NCBI GenBank assembly: GCA_903916735.1
Contig: CAIWXX010000024.1
Coordinates: 62,001-126,000, forward strand
DNA from: an uncultured Acidobacteriota bacterium
Lineage (GTDB): Bacteria > Acidobacteriota > CAIWXX01
Direction: 5' to 3'
Length of the DNA stretch: 64,000 nt
The translations under genes were made by a program, and so were the position numbers. How positions within the stretch are numbered: the first letter of the stretch is position 1; each line of letters starts with the position of its first letter. Shown piece by piece: positions 27,903-36,810 of this stretch. Under the pieces are notes generated by a model. The model saw only the letters and a program-made list of their open reading frames with translations, made no database searches and was not told the DNA's origin.

Positions 27903-28397
27903 TCATGAGAGAACCCCAACCACAGTCAGCACAACGACAATGAAAAGAAGTGCGTTGAAAGCCATCCAGCCATGCATGAACACATAAAAGAAACTCGATC
28001 CGGAAGATGGAGGCGGCTGGATATCATCAGCGGCGAGATACGCCTGCCGGCATCCAATGACCCAGGGTATGATGAGGATGCTTGTCACAAGAATAAGAAA
28101 TCCCTGTCCGAGACGTCCATTGTATGCCTGGCCTGCTCCCGGGATCAGGATGCCGAGCAACAGGGCTTTGCGGCGGCGGCAATGGGATGGCGGTCGGGAA
28201 GAAGGGTGTGCATCAACGGATGGAGAAGAGACAGAAAGCCCATTCCCGCAAAAAGTACAATGGTTCTGAGGGGCATAGTAAAGATGGCCGCAGGAACCGC
28301 ATGCCTGCTCGCCGGCGGCCGCGCGCAGAATGGATCCACAATACAGGCAAAACTTCCATCCGGCATCGAAGCATTGTCGACATTGCGGGCAACTCAT
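27903..28397 (-). CDS. zinc-ribbon membrane protein
   Basis: A 164-residue protein opening with CPQC and CLYC, then CGSC and CTFC, two tandem zinc ribbons in the cytoplasm. A basic hinge (HCRRRK) is followed by hydrophobic segments: LLLGILIPGAGQAYNGRLGQGFLILVTSILIIPWVIG, which resembles a TM2-like GAGQ-Y-G motif, and WMAFNALLFIVVVLTVVGVL at the end. The frame is open 22 codons further upstream to 28463; I prefer 28397 because the ribbon usually starts the protein, but neither start has a strong ribosome site. It lies about 100 bases upstream of the FHA/zinc-ribbon gene on the same strand. Confidence 0.72.
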   Translation of the reverse strand: MSCPQCRQCFDAGWKFCLYCGSILRAAAGEQACGSCGHLYYAPQNHCTFCGNGLSVSSPSVDAHPSSRPPSHCRRRKALLLGILIPGAGQAYNGRLGQGFLILVTSILIIPWVIGCRQAYLAADDIQPPPSSGSSFFYVFMHGWMAFNALLFIVVVLTVVGVLS

Positions 28398-28574
28398 GAT
28401 TCCTACCGATGTCTTATTGGAAGAAGCACCACATTTGATGACAGCCAATATCCGGTCGGTCATCGGCGTGCTCGAATGAGATAGATCCGAAGCCTAGCAA
28501 CGTGCCGCAGAACTGTCAAATCGGCCTGCATGGAAGAACCATGACAAAATTATTGCCGGCAAGGAAAAACGTCG

Positions 28575-28637
28575 AATCCACAAATGAACCTGGATGAACA
28601 AGGATCGGATGCCGGGTATCAGTGTTCATCTGTGGTT
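28575..28637. repeat. intergenic inverted repeat, CACAnATGAAC type
   Basis: CACAAATGAAC at the left and GTTCATCTGTG at the right are inverted near-copies around about 35 bases. Phrases of this kind (CACAGATGAACAC) recur in intergenic DNA of many uncultured bacteria. It lies between the zinc-ribbon gene and the VanX-like gene, which are co-directional. Confidence 0.4.
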
Positions 28638-28711
28638 CCATTCGGTGCACAAAAATTTTCAGGATAAGGTTGGTTATTTCCGACGCACGACGGCATTTAT
28701 TTCGATTCCAC

Positions 28712-29386
28712 TCATTTCCCGACACGGTCAACCGGGATATCCAGGATCGGCTTATTCTCCCAGCCCTGATAATCAAAATGCCACCACTCAGTTGCAAGGC
28801 GTGTGAAACCGTGAGATTCCATTGCATGGCGCAATATTTCCCGGTTTCTGCCGGCATCCGCCGGAATGTCCTGGTATTCCGGGTTGGCCCGTTCGGTGAA
28901 ATCATCAAAGGCAGAAGGCATCGGCACATCATTTCCATTGAGATCCGTGAGCGAAATATCGACGGCATATCCACGGTTGTGTCGTGATCCGACCTTCGGG
29001 TCGGCGACATACCGAGGGTCCGGCATGATCTGCCAAAAGATTTTCTGGACAGAGAGCGGCCTGTAGCCGTCATAAACTTTAAGACGGTAGCCGAGAGGCC
29101 GCAGATCAGACTCGACCTCGTGTAAAGAATAGGCCGCTTCCTTGACAAGAAAACATCGTGCGGACGAGTACACGGCATGGCCGGTGAAATTGTTGGATGT
29201 CGCGTAGCGAATATCAAGAATGACATCCGGAACTACATCCTTCACTTCGATAAGTTCAGTGCTCTGTTGTGCCGGCGGAATAGCGGGACGAGTGGCGACA
29301 AGGGATCGACATCCCATGGTCGGGATGACAACGCATAGGGTCGCCCCAAAAAGGATTTGTCTTATTCCTTTACAATAGCGGTTCAT
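28712..29386 (-). CDS. VanX/DdpX-like D-Ala-D-Ala dipeptidase lipoprotein
   Basis: A 224-residue zinc dipeptidase of peptidase family M15D, which cleaves D-Ala-D-Ala. The N-terminus is a lipoprotein signal ending at Cys26 (IPTMGC), so it should be membrane-anchored facing the periplasm. The zinc ligands His136 and Asp143 sit in SRHNRGYAVDIS, and His203 with catalytic Glu200 in EWWHFDY. Arg109 (DGYRP) matches the transition-state arginine. All catalytic residues are present. No vanH, vanA, vanR or vanS genes are nearby, so peptidoglycan turnover or dipeptide salvage is likelier than vancomycin resistance. Confidence 0.9.
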   Translation of the reverse strand: MNRYCKGIRQILFGATLCVVIPTMGCRSLVATRPAIPPAQQSTELIEVKDVVPDVILDIRYATSNNFTGHAVYSSARCFLVKEAAYSLHEVESDLRPLGYRLKVYDGYRPLSVQKIFWQIMPDPRYVADPKVGSRHNRGYAVDISLTDLNGNDVPMPSAFDDFTERANPEYQDIPADAGRNREILRHAMESHGFTRLATEWWHFDYQGWENKPILDIPVDRVGK

Positions 29387-29776
29387 CTTCGCCTCCTTGG
29401 CTGCATTATCCCCTATGAGCGGAAATGTTCAACCGTGGAGTTATTATCATCGATGGAGATATTTTTTGTTTGTTCCTATATTGGTTCCCGACGACACGGA
29501 TGAAGCCCTCCAAATCGAGCCATGAATTGGAATGCAGGCGGAATTTCTCGTTGTGAATTTGAGCGAGATAAGATGCCGACTCGCCTATCCGGGCCTCTCA
29601 TAAGCAGCGATCGACCTTGCCGCGGCCTTGATACCCTCGCACTGCATGACCTGCCGGATTGGGCGATTCGTGCTATAACATATGAGTCTTTTCGATTGAG
29701 GTGTTTTCAAGCGAGGAACGGAAGCAGATCAGAACGAAGATTCTTGGGAGCGGAAAGCCGATCGCTAAGGAAAAAT

Positions 29777-30886
29777 ATGATATTGATTGTTGAAAGTGAC
29801 GAGGCCATTTGCGAGCAGATTGCATCATCTTTGAAGCGCGATAGCTACCCCGTGGCGAGCCATACGACGGCGAGCGAGGCGCTCGCGGCCTCCCATCTGG
29901 AACCTGATCTCATCATTGCCGACATCACTTCGGCGGAGACCAAAGGCATCCAGCTGATTCAGGAGTATCGGTGCAGTTTCCCGCATCGTCTGACGCCATT
30001 CATACTTCTCTCTTCTTCAGACGACCCGAGCATCCGAGTTCGCGCACTCGATGTCGGCGCCGACGGATTCCTGCTGAAGCCGTTGAATGTCGATGTGCTG
30101 AGGGCGGAGGTGAGAGCAATCCTACAGAAAAAAACACGCTATGTGTCGCCGACTTTTTACGGCGATTTGTCACGATTTTCATTCCCGAAACTGATGAGAT
30201 TCTGCGCGACCCGGGCCATTAGCGGGGAGATCGTCATTTCAAGCGCGACGCGCCATGCAAAGATACAACTCCGCGGAGGCGTCATCATTCCCCCGGAAAC
30301 AGGAGAGACTGTGGATTTTTTGGCGGGGCTTTTTGATCTGGCGACAGGAACCTGTGTCGTGCGTGTTCATCCGCTCGATTTTAAGGATATCGAAGATGCT
30401 GTGGTGCCGCAATCAATGCCGTCCCCCGATCGAGAAAAACCGGTGGGGAGGCTTTCAGTTGTACGGATGGATAAGCGACAATTTCAGGTACAGACCGAGA
30501 TGACGACTCTGCCTCGTGACCGGATCATGACGATCGTCACACTCGCAGGAAAGATTATTCTGAAACGTGAAGGCCTGCCTCTTCAAGGCACGACTCGCAA
30601 GGAGCTTGATGCTCTCATCGAATCACAACATCGGGCTGTGGAGGACGAAATTCGCGAACGTGTCAACCCGGATGTCATCAAACGGATTAAGAATCGCGAA
30701 CTGCAAAACGAACGCTTCAAGAGGCTCTATGACGCCGGTTGCGAACGCTATCAGGAAAAAGATTACAAGAGCGCTCTCAAGAACTGGGAAGAAGCTTCAC
30801 TCATCTCTCCAGGCGATGACTGGCTTCTGCTCAATCTGCAGATCGCACGAAAAAAGCTGGGCCTGCCGCTGAGCAAGCAACGATAA
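29777..30886 (+). CDS. response regulator: receiver-DUF4388 with helical tail
   Basis: A 369-residue protein. Residues 1-118 form a CheY-like receiver with phospho-acceptor Asp49, Ser80 and Lys101. One position of the usual acidic pair is altered (VESDE). Residues about 125-215 match DUF4388 (GDLSRFSFPKLMRFCATRAISGEI), a domain common in myxobacterial and related regulators. The last ~70 residues are charged and TPR-like (YDAGCERYQEKDYKSALKNWEEASL). There is no DNA-binding domain, so output is probably by protein contact. The frame is open to 29522, but ATG 29777 has AAGGA seven bases upstream. No kinase gene adjoins it. Confidence 0.83.
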   Translation: MILIVESDEAICEQIASSLKRDSYPVASHTTASEALAASHLEPDLIIADITSAETKGIQLIQEYRCSFPHRLTPFILLSSSDDPSIRVRALDVGADGFLLKPLNVDVLRAEVRAILQKKTRYVSPTFYGDLSRFSFPKLMRFCATRAISGEIVISSATRHAKIQLRGGVIIPPETGETVDFLAGLFDLATGTCVVRVHPLDFKDIEDAVVPQSMPSPDREKPVGRLSVVRMDKRQFQVQTEMTTLPRDRIMTIVTLAGKIILKREGLPLQGTTRKELDALIESQHRAVEDEIRERVNPDVIKRIKNRELQNERFKRLYDAGCERYQEKDYKSALKNWEEASLISPGDDWLLLNLQIARKKLGLPLSKQR

Positions 30887-31056
30887 CACGTGTTGTACGG
30901 TAGGTCCATCAGTGCCGTATCATCTTCTTTTCGAAAATGAAATCGGGGCCTGACATTGTGCCTGTCGTCGCCCGGGTTTCGCTATCCCAGAATCTGATGC
31001 ACGGGTTGGCCGCTGCCAGGTCGCCAAGAGGGCTGACGGTCGGGTTGTGGATTCCG

Positions 31057-31485
31057 CTATTTCGGTCTATCTCCCAGCGGACGCGCGGTTGAATAAAACG
31101 TATAAATCTGAGGAAGATTCACTCCGTCGCGGTAGCGCTCCATGGCAATGGCCTGTTGCCACGATTCCAAAACCGGTTGATCGAGATCCTTCAGATAATC
31201 ATACACCGCATCAGGCGGATGGAACGTCTCTTGTGATACGTTGACGTAAAAATAGATCATCCTGAAAAGCGTCTTGTCATCAATCTCAGGCCGGCTCTGC
31301 GACGCGGTTCTTCTAGGGATCTCACCAAACGATAATTGCCCTAACGTTTGTGGCCAGGCACTGTCACCGCCTGTGGATTGCACATTCTTTTTCGAGTCAT
31401 CCTTCGTCACACTCTGTTCGGCGCTCATGAGATTCATTGCAAGGCCGAGGATTCCCAAAATCAGAAAGCCAAACAAGCATTTCAT
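31057..31485 (-). CDS. small secreted protein of unknown function
   Basis: A 142-residue protein with a signal peptide (CLFGFLILGILGLAMNLMSA) and then a polar chain containing FRMIYFYVNVSQETFHPPDAVYDYLKDLDQPVLESWQQAIAMERYRDG. It has no further membrane segment. The ATG at 31485 has GAGGG nine bases upstream; a TTG at 31506 is a possible alternative start. I do not recognise the family. Confidence 0.55.
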   Translation of the reverse strand: MKCLFGFLILGILGLAMNLMSAEQSVTKDDSKKNVQSTGGDSAWPQTLGQLSFGEIPRRTASQSRPEIDDKTLFRMIYFYVNVSQETFHPPDAVYDYLKDLDQPVLESWQQAIAMERYRDGVNLPQIYTFYSTARPLGDRPK

Positions 31486-31659
31486 TTTACCATTCCCTCT
31501 GCTCAATACCCCTTGTCTTAATCATATCATGAGATTTGAAAGTTTCTCTGTTCTTCGGCTTCTTCGCTGTGGGGCGCGCGTCTCGATGCCCTCTCGGGAG
31601 CCGGCGGGCCCGGTTTGTCCCGCCGGCTATGGACTATTTTTTTGCTGCGCGCGAGAGGC

Positions 31660-33831
31660 CTACTGCCACTTCACGTTGACGCCGTTCCCCCTGATATCGT
31701 ACCCATGGCCAGTACCGGACCAATTCGTTGTTGGTGGATCGTTGTCCCATTCATTCCCGACCGCGTAGACAAGCGTCAACGAATCATAATTAAGGAAGTT
31801 GCAGTCAGCGCCCGCTCCCAGATTGTGGAAAATGTTATGGCCCATATGGGAGGCATCGGTTCCAAAGTCGACTTGTGCATTCAATTCGACACCTACACCA
31901 AGGTTATCGACAAATCGATTGTCTCGGAACACTCCTACCATGCCCTCTATAATGGCACCATACCCGTTACCATTGAACGTTGATCCGGTCATGGCGATCG
32001 CATTATCATTGCCATAAGCAATGATTCCCAATTCCATCGCCGAGCCGAACTTGCAGTTGCTCGCCGTGAGGTCATAGCCGCCTGACATGAAATCAACCAT
32101 GAAATTGCCCAGCACAATATTATTTTTCAAATTCACCGAACCGTAGCTCGAGATCGCTTTGGCATCGAGCATGAATCCCGCTGCCGCACCAAGGTAATAC
32201 CCCATAATGCGGCTGTTCTGCACGGTGGTCGTCCCTTCGCCATACATGATGAGTCCTATGAATCCACCACCATAAAGCCCCACGGAATCCAAAACGGTAT
32301 TGCTGTTCATGGCCATCGTGAGTCCCATGCCGGACTTTTTGGCGCCGATGCCGGTGGAATCGCGCACCCAAGCGAGCGTTCGGGAATGGCTGCTGAGGCA
32401 ATCCTTGCCGCTGATGACATCACTGGAGATTGGGAATTTCGCCTTGTTCGAATGGCACGCCGATGCGCATCCTCCTCCTCCGCCTCCGCCGCTGATGAGC
32501 GTTCTGGTTGAACCGTCTCCCTGGAGTGTGACGCCTTCGGGCACATAGAGCGGAAAAGTTTCGCCGTTGTCGACGTCGTAAACGCCTTCGGCGGCGGACA
32601 CCGTATAACCGGTCGTGGCGATGGATAATCCCATGGTGATCGATTTAAATGGCTTTTCCATGCTACCGTTTCCGGTGGTGTCATCGCCAACGGCTGCATC
32701 GACATAAATCGTCTTGGCTCCGCCGGTGACCTTCACGATCTGAGAGTCGAGTGCAGAGAGTCCATCCGAGTTGTTGACCGTAATCGTATATGCTGTGGTC
32801 TTGGATGGAGTGACCGTTGTTGAACCCGTCACGGGTACAGCTCCAACGTCGTGATCAATTAATGCTGAGATGGCATTGAAAGATGTCCAGCTCAGTGTTG
32901 AGCTCTGGCCTTGAGACACCGTTTCGGGTAATGCTGTCAGATCCACCGAGACGCGCCACGCGAGAATCTGATCGATGAGCTCTTTGGCCATCAAGCCGAG
33001 TGTGATTCGATTCGCTCTTTTGAGCTGTGTGTCGTCCACTTTCTTGATGTATTTGAGGAGAAGCTGGAGGTTATACAGGGTTAATTGCTTATTATGTCTT
33101 TTGTAATACTTGTCGGCCCTGTTGAGGTATTTCAGAAGAGTTTGGCGCGTCGATCCGCTCATGTTCATGTCCATGATGGCGCTTCGGAGAGTTGCGAAGT
33201 CGATCACGGCGAAAGCGTGATCGGCGAAGAGCGGACCGCCGCTGAGTCCTCTTCTCGGGGTGGTTGCCGGCGCGAAATGGCCATCCCCTGTGCCGCGCGC
33301 CAAAGAGACAGATCGGTTGGAGAAGCTCACCGTGGAAATGTCCGGATGGCCGTCTCCGTTGCTGTCATCGGCCGAGATCAGAACCGGGCCGCTGTCCACC
33401 TTGATCGATGCCGCATGTACGAATCGATGCTCGGATTTCGCAAGAAACAGCTCCACGCTATTGTTGAGGAAATCCGCTATTGCGAAATCGTCCAGACCGT
33501 CTCCATTAAAATCCGCGACCGCCAGATCGGAAATGGCGCCTGACTGGCCGATGAAAAACTGTTCTTGCTGGCTGTTGAAATGATTGGATTCCCCCAATTG
33601 CACAAGCATGAGTGGAGAAAAAAAACTCGTCGTCACAGTCGCAAATGTCTCGCGCGATTGGCCTGCCGGCCCATTCGGCACGCGCCGTGTTAACGCTTTT
33701 GAATGCGTGGGAGACCAGGATCTGGAAAAGTCCATCTCCTTCGCCATGAGGATGCCGCTCAGAACAAGAGGCACGATAAGTGCCATGGATACCATTACCC
33801 CTCGGTATCGGCGATTTGTTTTGTGGATCAC
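31660..33831 (-). CDS. secreted FG-GAP / DUF1565 beta-helix protein
   Basis: A 723-residue exported protein. The start is a GTG preceded by AGGAGG six bases upstream; it gives a basic n-region followed by VMVSMALIVPLVLSGILMA as a signal peptide. Residues about 75-170 carry FG-GAP-like calcium-loop repeats (VADFNGDGLDDFAIADF, DSNGDGHPDISTVSF). A Lys/Tyr-rich helical segment follows, then an Ig-like module (SSTLSWTSF). The remainder from IYVDAAVGDDTTGNGSMEKPFKSI is a DUF1565 right-handed beta helix, the fold of polysaccharide-binding or -cleaving and adhesive proteins. A Gly7 run and a Cys/His-rich loop (CASACHSNK) interrupt the helix. It is probably a surface or extracellular binding protein. 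Confidence 0.75.
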   Translation of the reverse strand: MIHKTNRRYRGVMVSMALIVPLVLSGILMAKEMDFSRSWSPTHSKALTRRVPNGPAGQSRETFATVTTSFFSPLMLVQLGESNHFNSQQEQFFIGQSGAISDLAVADFNGDGLDDFAIADFLNNSVELFLAKSEHRFVHAASIKVDSGPVLISADDSNGDGHPDISTVSFSNRSVSLARGTGDGHFAPATTPRRGLSGGPLFADHAFAVIDFATLRSAIMDMNMSGSTRQTLLKYLNRADKYYKRHNKQLTLYNLQLLLKYIKKVDDTQLKRANRITLGLMAKELIDQILAWRVSVDLTALPETVSQGQSSTLSWTSFNAISALIDHDVGAVPVTGSTTVTPSKTTAYTITVNNSDGLSALDSQIVKVTGGAKTIYVDAAVGDDTTGNGSMEKPFKSITMGLSIATTGYTVSAAEGVYDVDNGETFPLYVPEGVTLQGDGSTRTLISGGGGGGGCASACHSNKAKFPISSDVISGKDCLSSHSRTLAWVRDSTGIGAKKSGMGLTMAMNSNTVLDSVGLYGGGFIGLIMYGEGTTTVQNSRIMGYYLGAAAGFMLDAKAISSYGSVNLKNNIVLGNFMVDFMSGGYDLTASNCKFGSAMELGIIAYGNDNAIAMTGSTFNGNGYGAIIEGMVGVFRDNRFVDNLGVGVELNAQVDFGTDASHMGHNIFHNLGAGADCNFLNYDSLTLVYAVGNEWDNDPPTTNWSGTGHGYDIRGNGVNVKWQ

Positions 33832-34051
33832 ACTAAACCTCCTGGGATGATCCGGAATAAATAAACGAACATAACTTTCGGACATTATAGCAGCCCGGAA
33901 GTTAATGAGCCAATCAATGCACCGATGTTCGGCGCATCCATGCTGTGTGGGGCTTCTCATAAGCGATGACTCGGAATGCAAAATACTGCATGGCACCCGG
34001 GCATAATCACGATCGACGCACGATGGACGATGAATGTGCTCCCACATATAA

Positions 34052-35590
34052 TTGGACGTTATAGAAGGTCTCATAAAATTTCTGTTCTCATTGACTCTCA
34101 CCGGGTTTCTGCTGGCGCCGCCCCTGAGCGTAGCGTCGCAAAAGACGGAATCCACATCGGAAAAAACGGCGACGAAAATTCAAAAGCCGGCCGCCAAAGC
34201 AGACAAATCGGCGATGAAGTCGACAGAAAAAATCGGATGATTCGGACATTTACAGCGGATTGAAATGGCGGAGCATCGGACCGGCGTTCACTTCATGACG
34301 CATTGCCGACTTCGCGGTGAGCCCTGTCAATCAGAACACATATTATGTGGCGGTCGCGAGTGGCCACATCTGGAAAACCGTCAACTCCGGCACGACATGG
34401 GGGCCGGTTTTTGATAATTACGGCGCCCATGCCATCGGATGTCTGGCTATGGATCCAAAGAACCCGAATGTCGTTTGGGCCGGCACGGGCGAAAACAACC
34501 GCCAGCGGGCACTCGGTTACGGCAATGGAGTCTATAAAACCCTTGACGGCGGCAAGAACTGGACATGCATGGGGTTGAAGGATTCGCGGCAGATTGGGAA
34601 AATCCACATCGATCCCCGCAATTCCGACCTTGTCTTCGTGGCGGCAGAGGGGTCGGCGTGGGGACCGGGAGGCGACCGCGGACCTTATTAAACCAAAGGT
34701 GGCGGCAAAACCTGGAACAACGTTCTGAACATCAGTGACAACACCGGTGTCAACAACGTCATTTGCGATCCCCGGAATCCTGATCTCATGTATGCAACAT
34801 CTGAACAGCGACGACGCCACGTCTTCACAAAAATCGGCGGCGGCCCCGAATCGGCTGTTTATTAATCCTCGGACGGCGGCGAATCCTGGAACAAGATCAT
34901 GAAGGGGCTACCTGATGTCGATATCGGCGGCATGGGCATTGATATTTCGCCGGTCAATCCGGATGTGCTCTACATCATCATGGAAGCGGCTGAAGGCAAA
35001 AGCGGTGTTTATCGGTCACTCAATCGCGGCGAATCATGGGATAAAATGAGCGACCATCACGAAATCGGTCAGTATTACAACGAAATCTGTTGTGATCCAA
35101 AGAATGCCGACAAGATCTACTCGGTCGAGACCATCAGCCAGGTGAGTGCGGACGCCTGGAAAACATGGCATGAGCTCGGCAATAAAGAACGTCACTCGGA
35201 TGACCACGCATTGTGGATCGATCCGCACAATACACTTCATCTTCTCATTGGCGGTGATGGCGGTATCTATGAAACCTTCGATGCCTGCGCCACTTGGGAT
35301 CTTAAACAGAATCTGCCGGTCACTCAGTTTTATCGCGTCTTCACTGATAATAGCCTGCCCTTTTACCATGTCTACGGCGACACGCAAGACAACAACAGCA
35401 TGAGCGGTCCTTCCCGGACGATCAGCTGGGATGGCATCGTTGGTTCTGACTGGATTTTCACAAACTTCGGTGACGGCTTCTGGTCAGCCGTTGATCCGGA
35501 AAATCCGAATATCATTTATGCCGAAAGCCAGTACGGAGGAATGGCGCGTTTCGACAGGCAGAGCACGGAAGCTGTGAGCATCCGCCCTGG
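34052..35590 (+). pseudogene. BNR/sortilin-type propeller glycosidase-like gene, broken
   Basis: The gene opens with a signal peptide (FLFSLTLTGFLLAPPLSVAS) and a Lys/Thr-rich linker that ends in a TGA after a shift near 34240. From 34300 on, one frame encodes many VPS10/BNR repeats (SGHIWKTVNSGTTWGPVF, GNGVYKTLDGGKNW, SDDHALWIDPHNTLHLLIGGDGGIYETFDACATWDLKQNLP), as in the ~1000-residue periplasmic WD40/YVTN/BNR-like proteins. TAA codons interrupt this frame at about 34689 and 34863. Coding similarity stops near 35585 (after AVSIRP), where an IS1634-like remnant begins. The C-terminal half is absent from the window. Confidence 0.75.
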
Positions 35591-36601
35591 AAGCTTGCCT
35601 GGACGGATTGAAGCAGCTGCACGAGGCGCTCGACGACGGTGAAGGTCGCGCGCAACCAGCACAACGCACCCTCGTACGCGACGGTGGGTTCTGGAGTCCG
35701 CAACTGGAGTTGGACCTGGATACGGGCCGGCTACTACAGCCTCATTTCGTTGCCGCTGGGACACAAAGCCTCGGAGGAGGCATTACAGATGGCGGCACGG
35801 CGGAGAGCAATGAAACGGCTTTCAGGCAGGCTCAGCCACGTGCGCGCGGCCCGAATGCGAACCGCCATTGGAGAGTTGGACCGCACGCTCGTCGTGGTAG
35901 AGAGCGAAGAATTGCTGGAAGGACAAAAGCGTGGTATCGCGATCGCCCTGCGCAAGGCCGAGAAGGAACTGCGCAAGCTCGACAGATTGGTACAAATGGG
36001 CCGCATCTCACACAGCAGCCTCGAGCAGCGAGCCAAGAAGGCACTCGCCCGCTAGCATTTATCGAGTTTTGTCGTGACAACCATCGCCGGAACAGACAAG
36101 GAACCAGCGTTTCGTTGGAGGGTGGATGGCAGCTTGCGCCGCCAACTGGAGAAGACCCGGCTCGGACGACGCGTGCTTTGCACAGGCCGACACTATTGGA
36201 GCACAGGACGGATCGTTCACGCATTCCGGGGCCAATGGAACGTGGAGGAACTCTTTCGACGAGCGAAAAAAGGCGGAGTGGTCCCGTGGGGGCCTTCATA
36301 CCAGCGGGCGGATGGACCGCTGCGCCTACACACCTTCGCCACTGTTCACGGGTTGATGCTCGTCAGTCTGGCGAAGATGGCGCTTGGAACGGGCGCTTCC
36401 GCACGCGCAACCATGAAAAGCCCGGCGGATATCCGCGCGACGTTGGTCCGTACGACGACAGGTGGGACCGGAAGACGACCAACCGTTATGCTCGCTCCTG
36501 AATTGACGACCGAACAACGCCGGGCCGTACGGATCTTCAATTTGGAGCACTGGTTCCCTGTTATTATTTCATGTATGACGGTTCGACCAGTTCACACATG
36601 A
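35590..36601 (+). mobile_element. IS1634-like transposase remnant
   Basis: Two frames carry transposase pieces. Around 35810-36055 the reading RAARMRTAIGELDRTLVVVESEELLEGQKRG followed by EKELRKLDRL matches the helical middle of IS1634-family DDE transposases. At 36074-36601 the reading RRVLCTGRHYWSTGRIVHAFRGQWNVEELFRRAKK then GPLRLHTFATVHGLMLVSLAKMAL matches the C-terminal catalytic end, including the Glu of the DDE triad (VEE). The two pieces are in different frames and the N-terminus is lost. The element joins the truncated propeller gene directly, so its insertion or an associated deletion probably destroyed that gene. Confidence 0.72.
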
Positions 36602-36810
36602 AATCCCCACGAAATTGGCAATTCGATTATCCGGGGTGCGAAGGTAGGGCTGGTGGCTCCAATCAACTTGCGCAGCGGCCTTGAATCATTGATCCAGCGT
36701 GAGATCTAACATCAGCAAAGCGGCGAGCCGGGTCATTTGATTTTCAAGGTCAATTCAGCTTTCTAATAGCATATCTCCTTATTGTATCAATCCCCGGTCT
36801 TTCCCATCGA

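Noticed and set aside
28712-29386. Vancomycin-resistance cluster suggested by the VanX-like gene.
   Set aside because: No ligase, dehydrogenase or two-component genes of a van cluster adjoin it.
35608-36501. A 297-codon frame across the IS1634-like remnant.
   Set aside because: Its sequence is rich in Arg/Gly/Pro with no family signal; the transposase motifs are in the other two frames.
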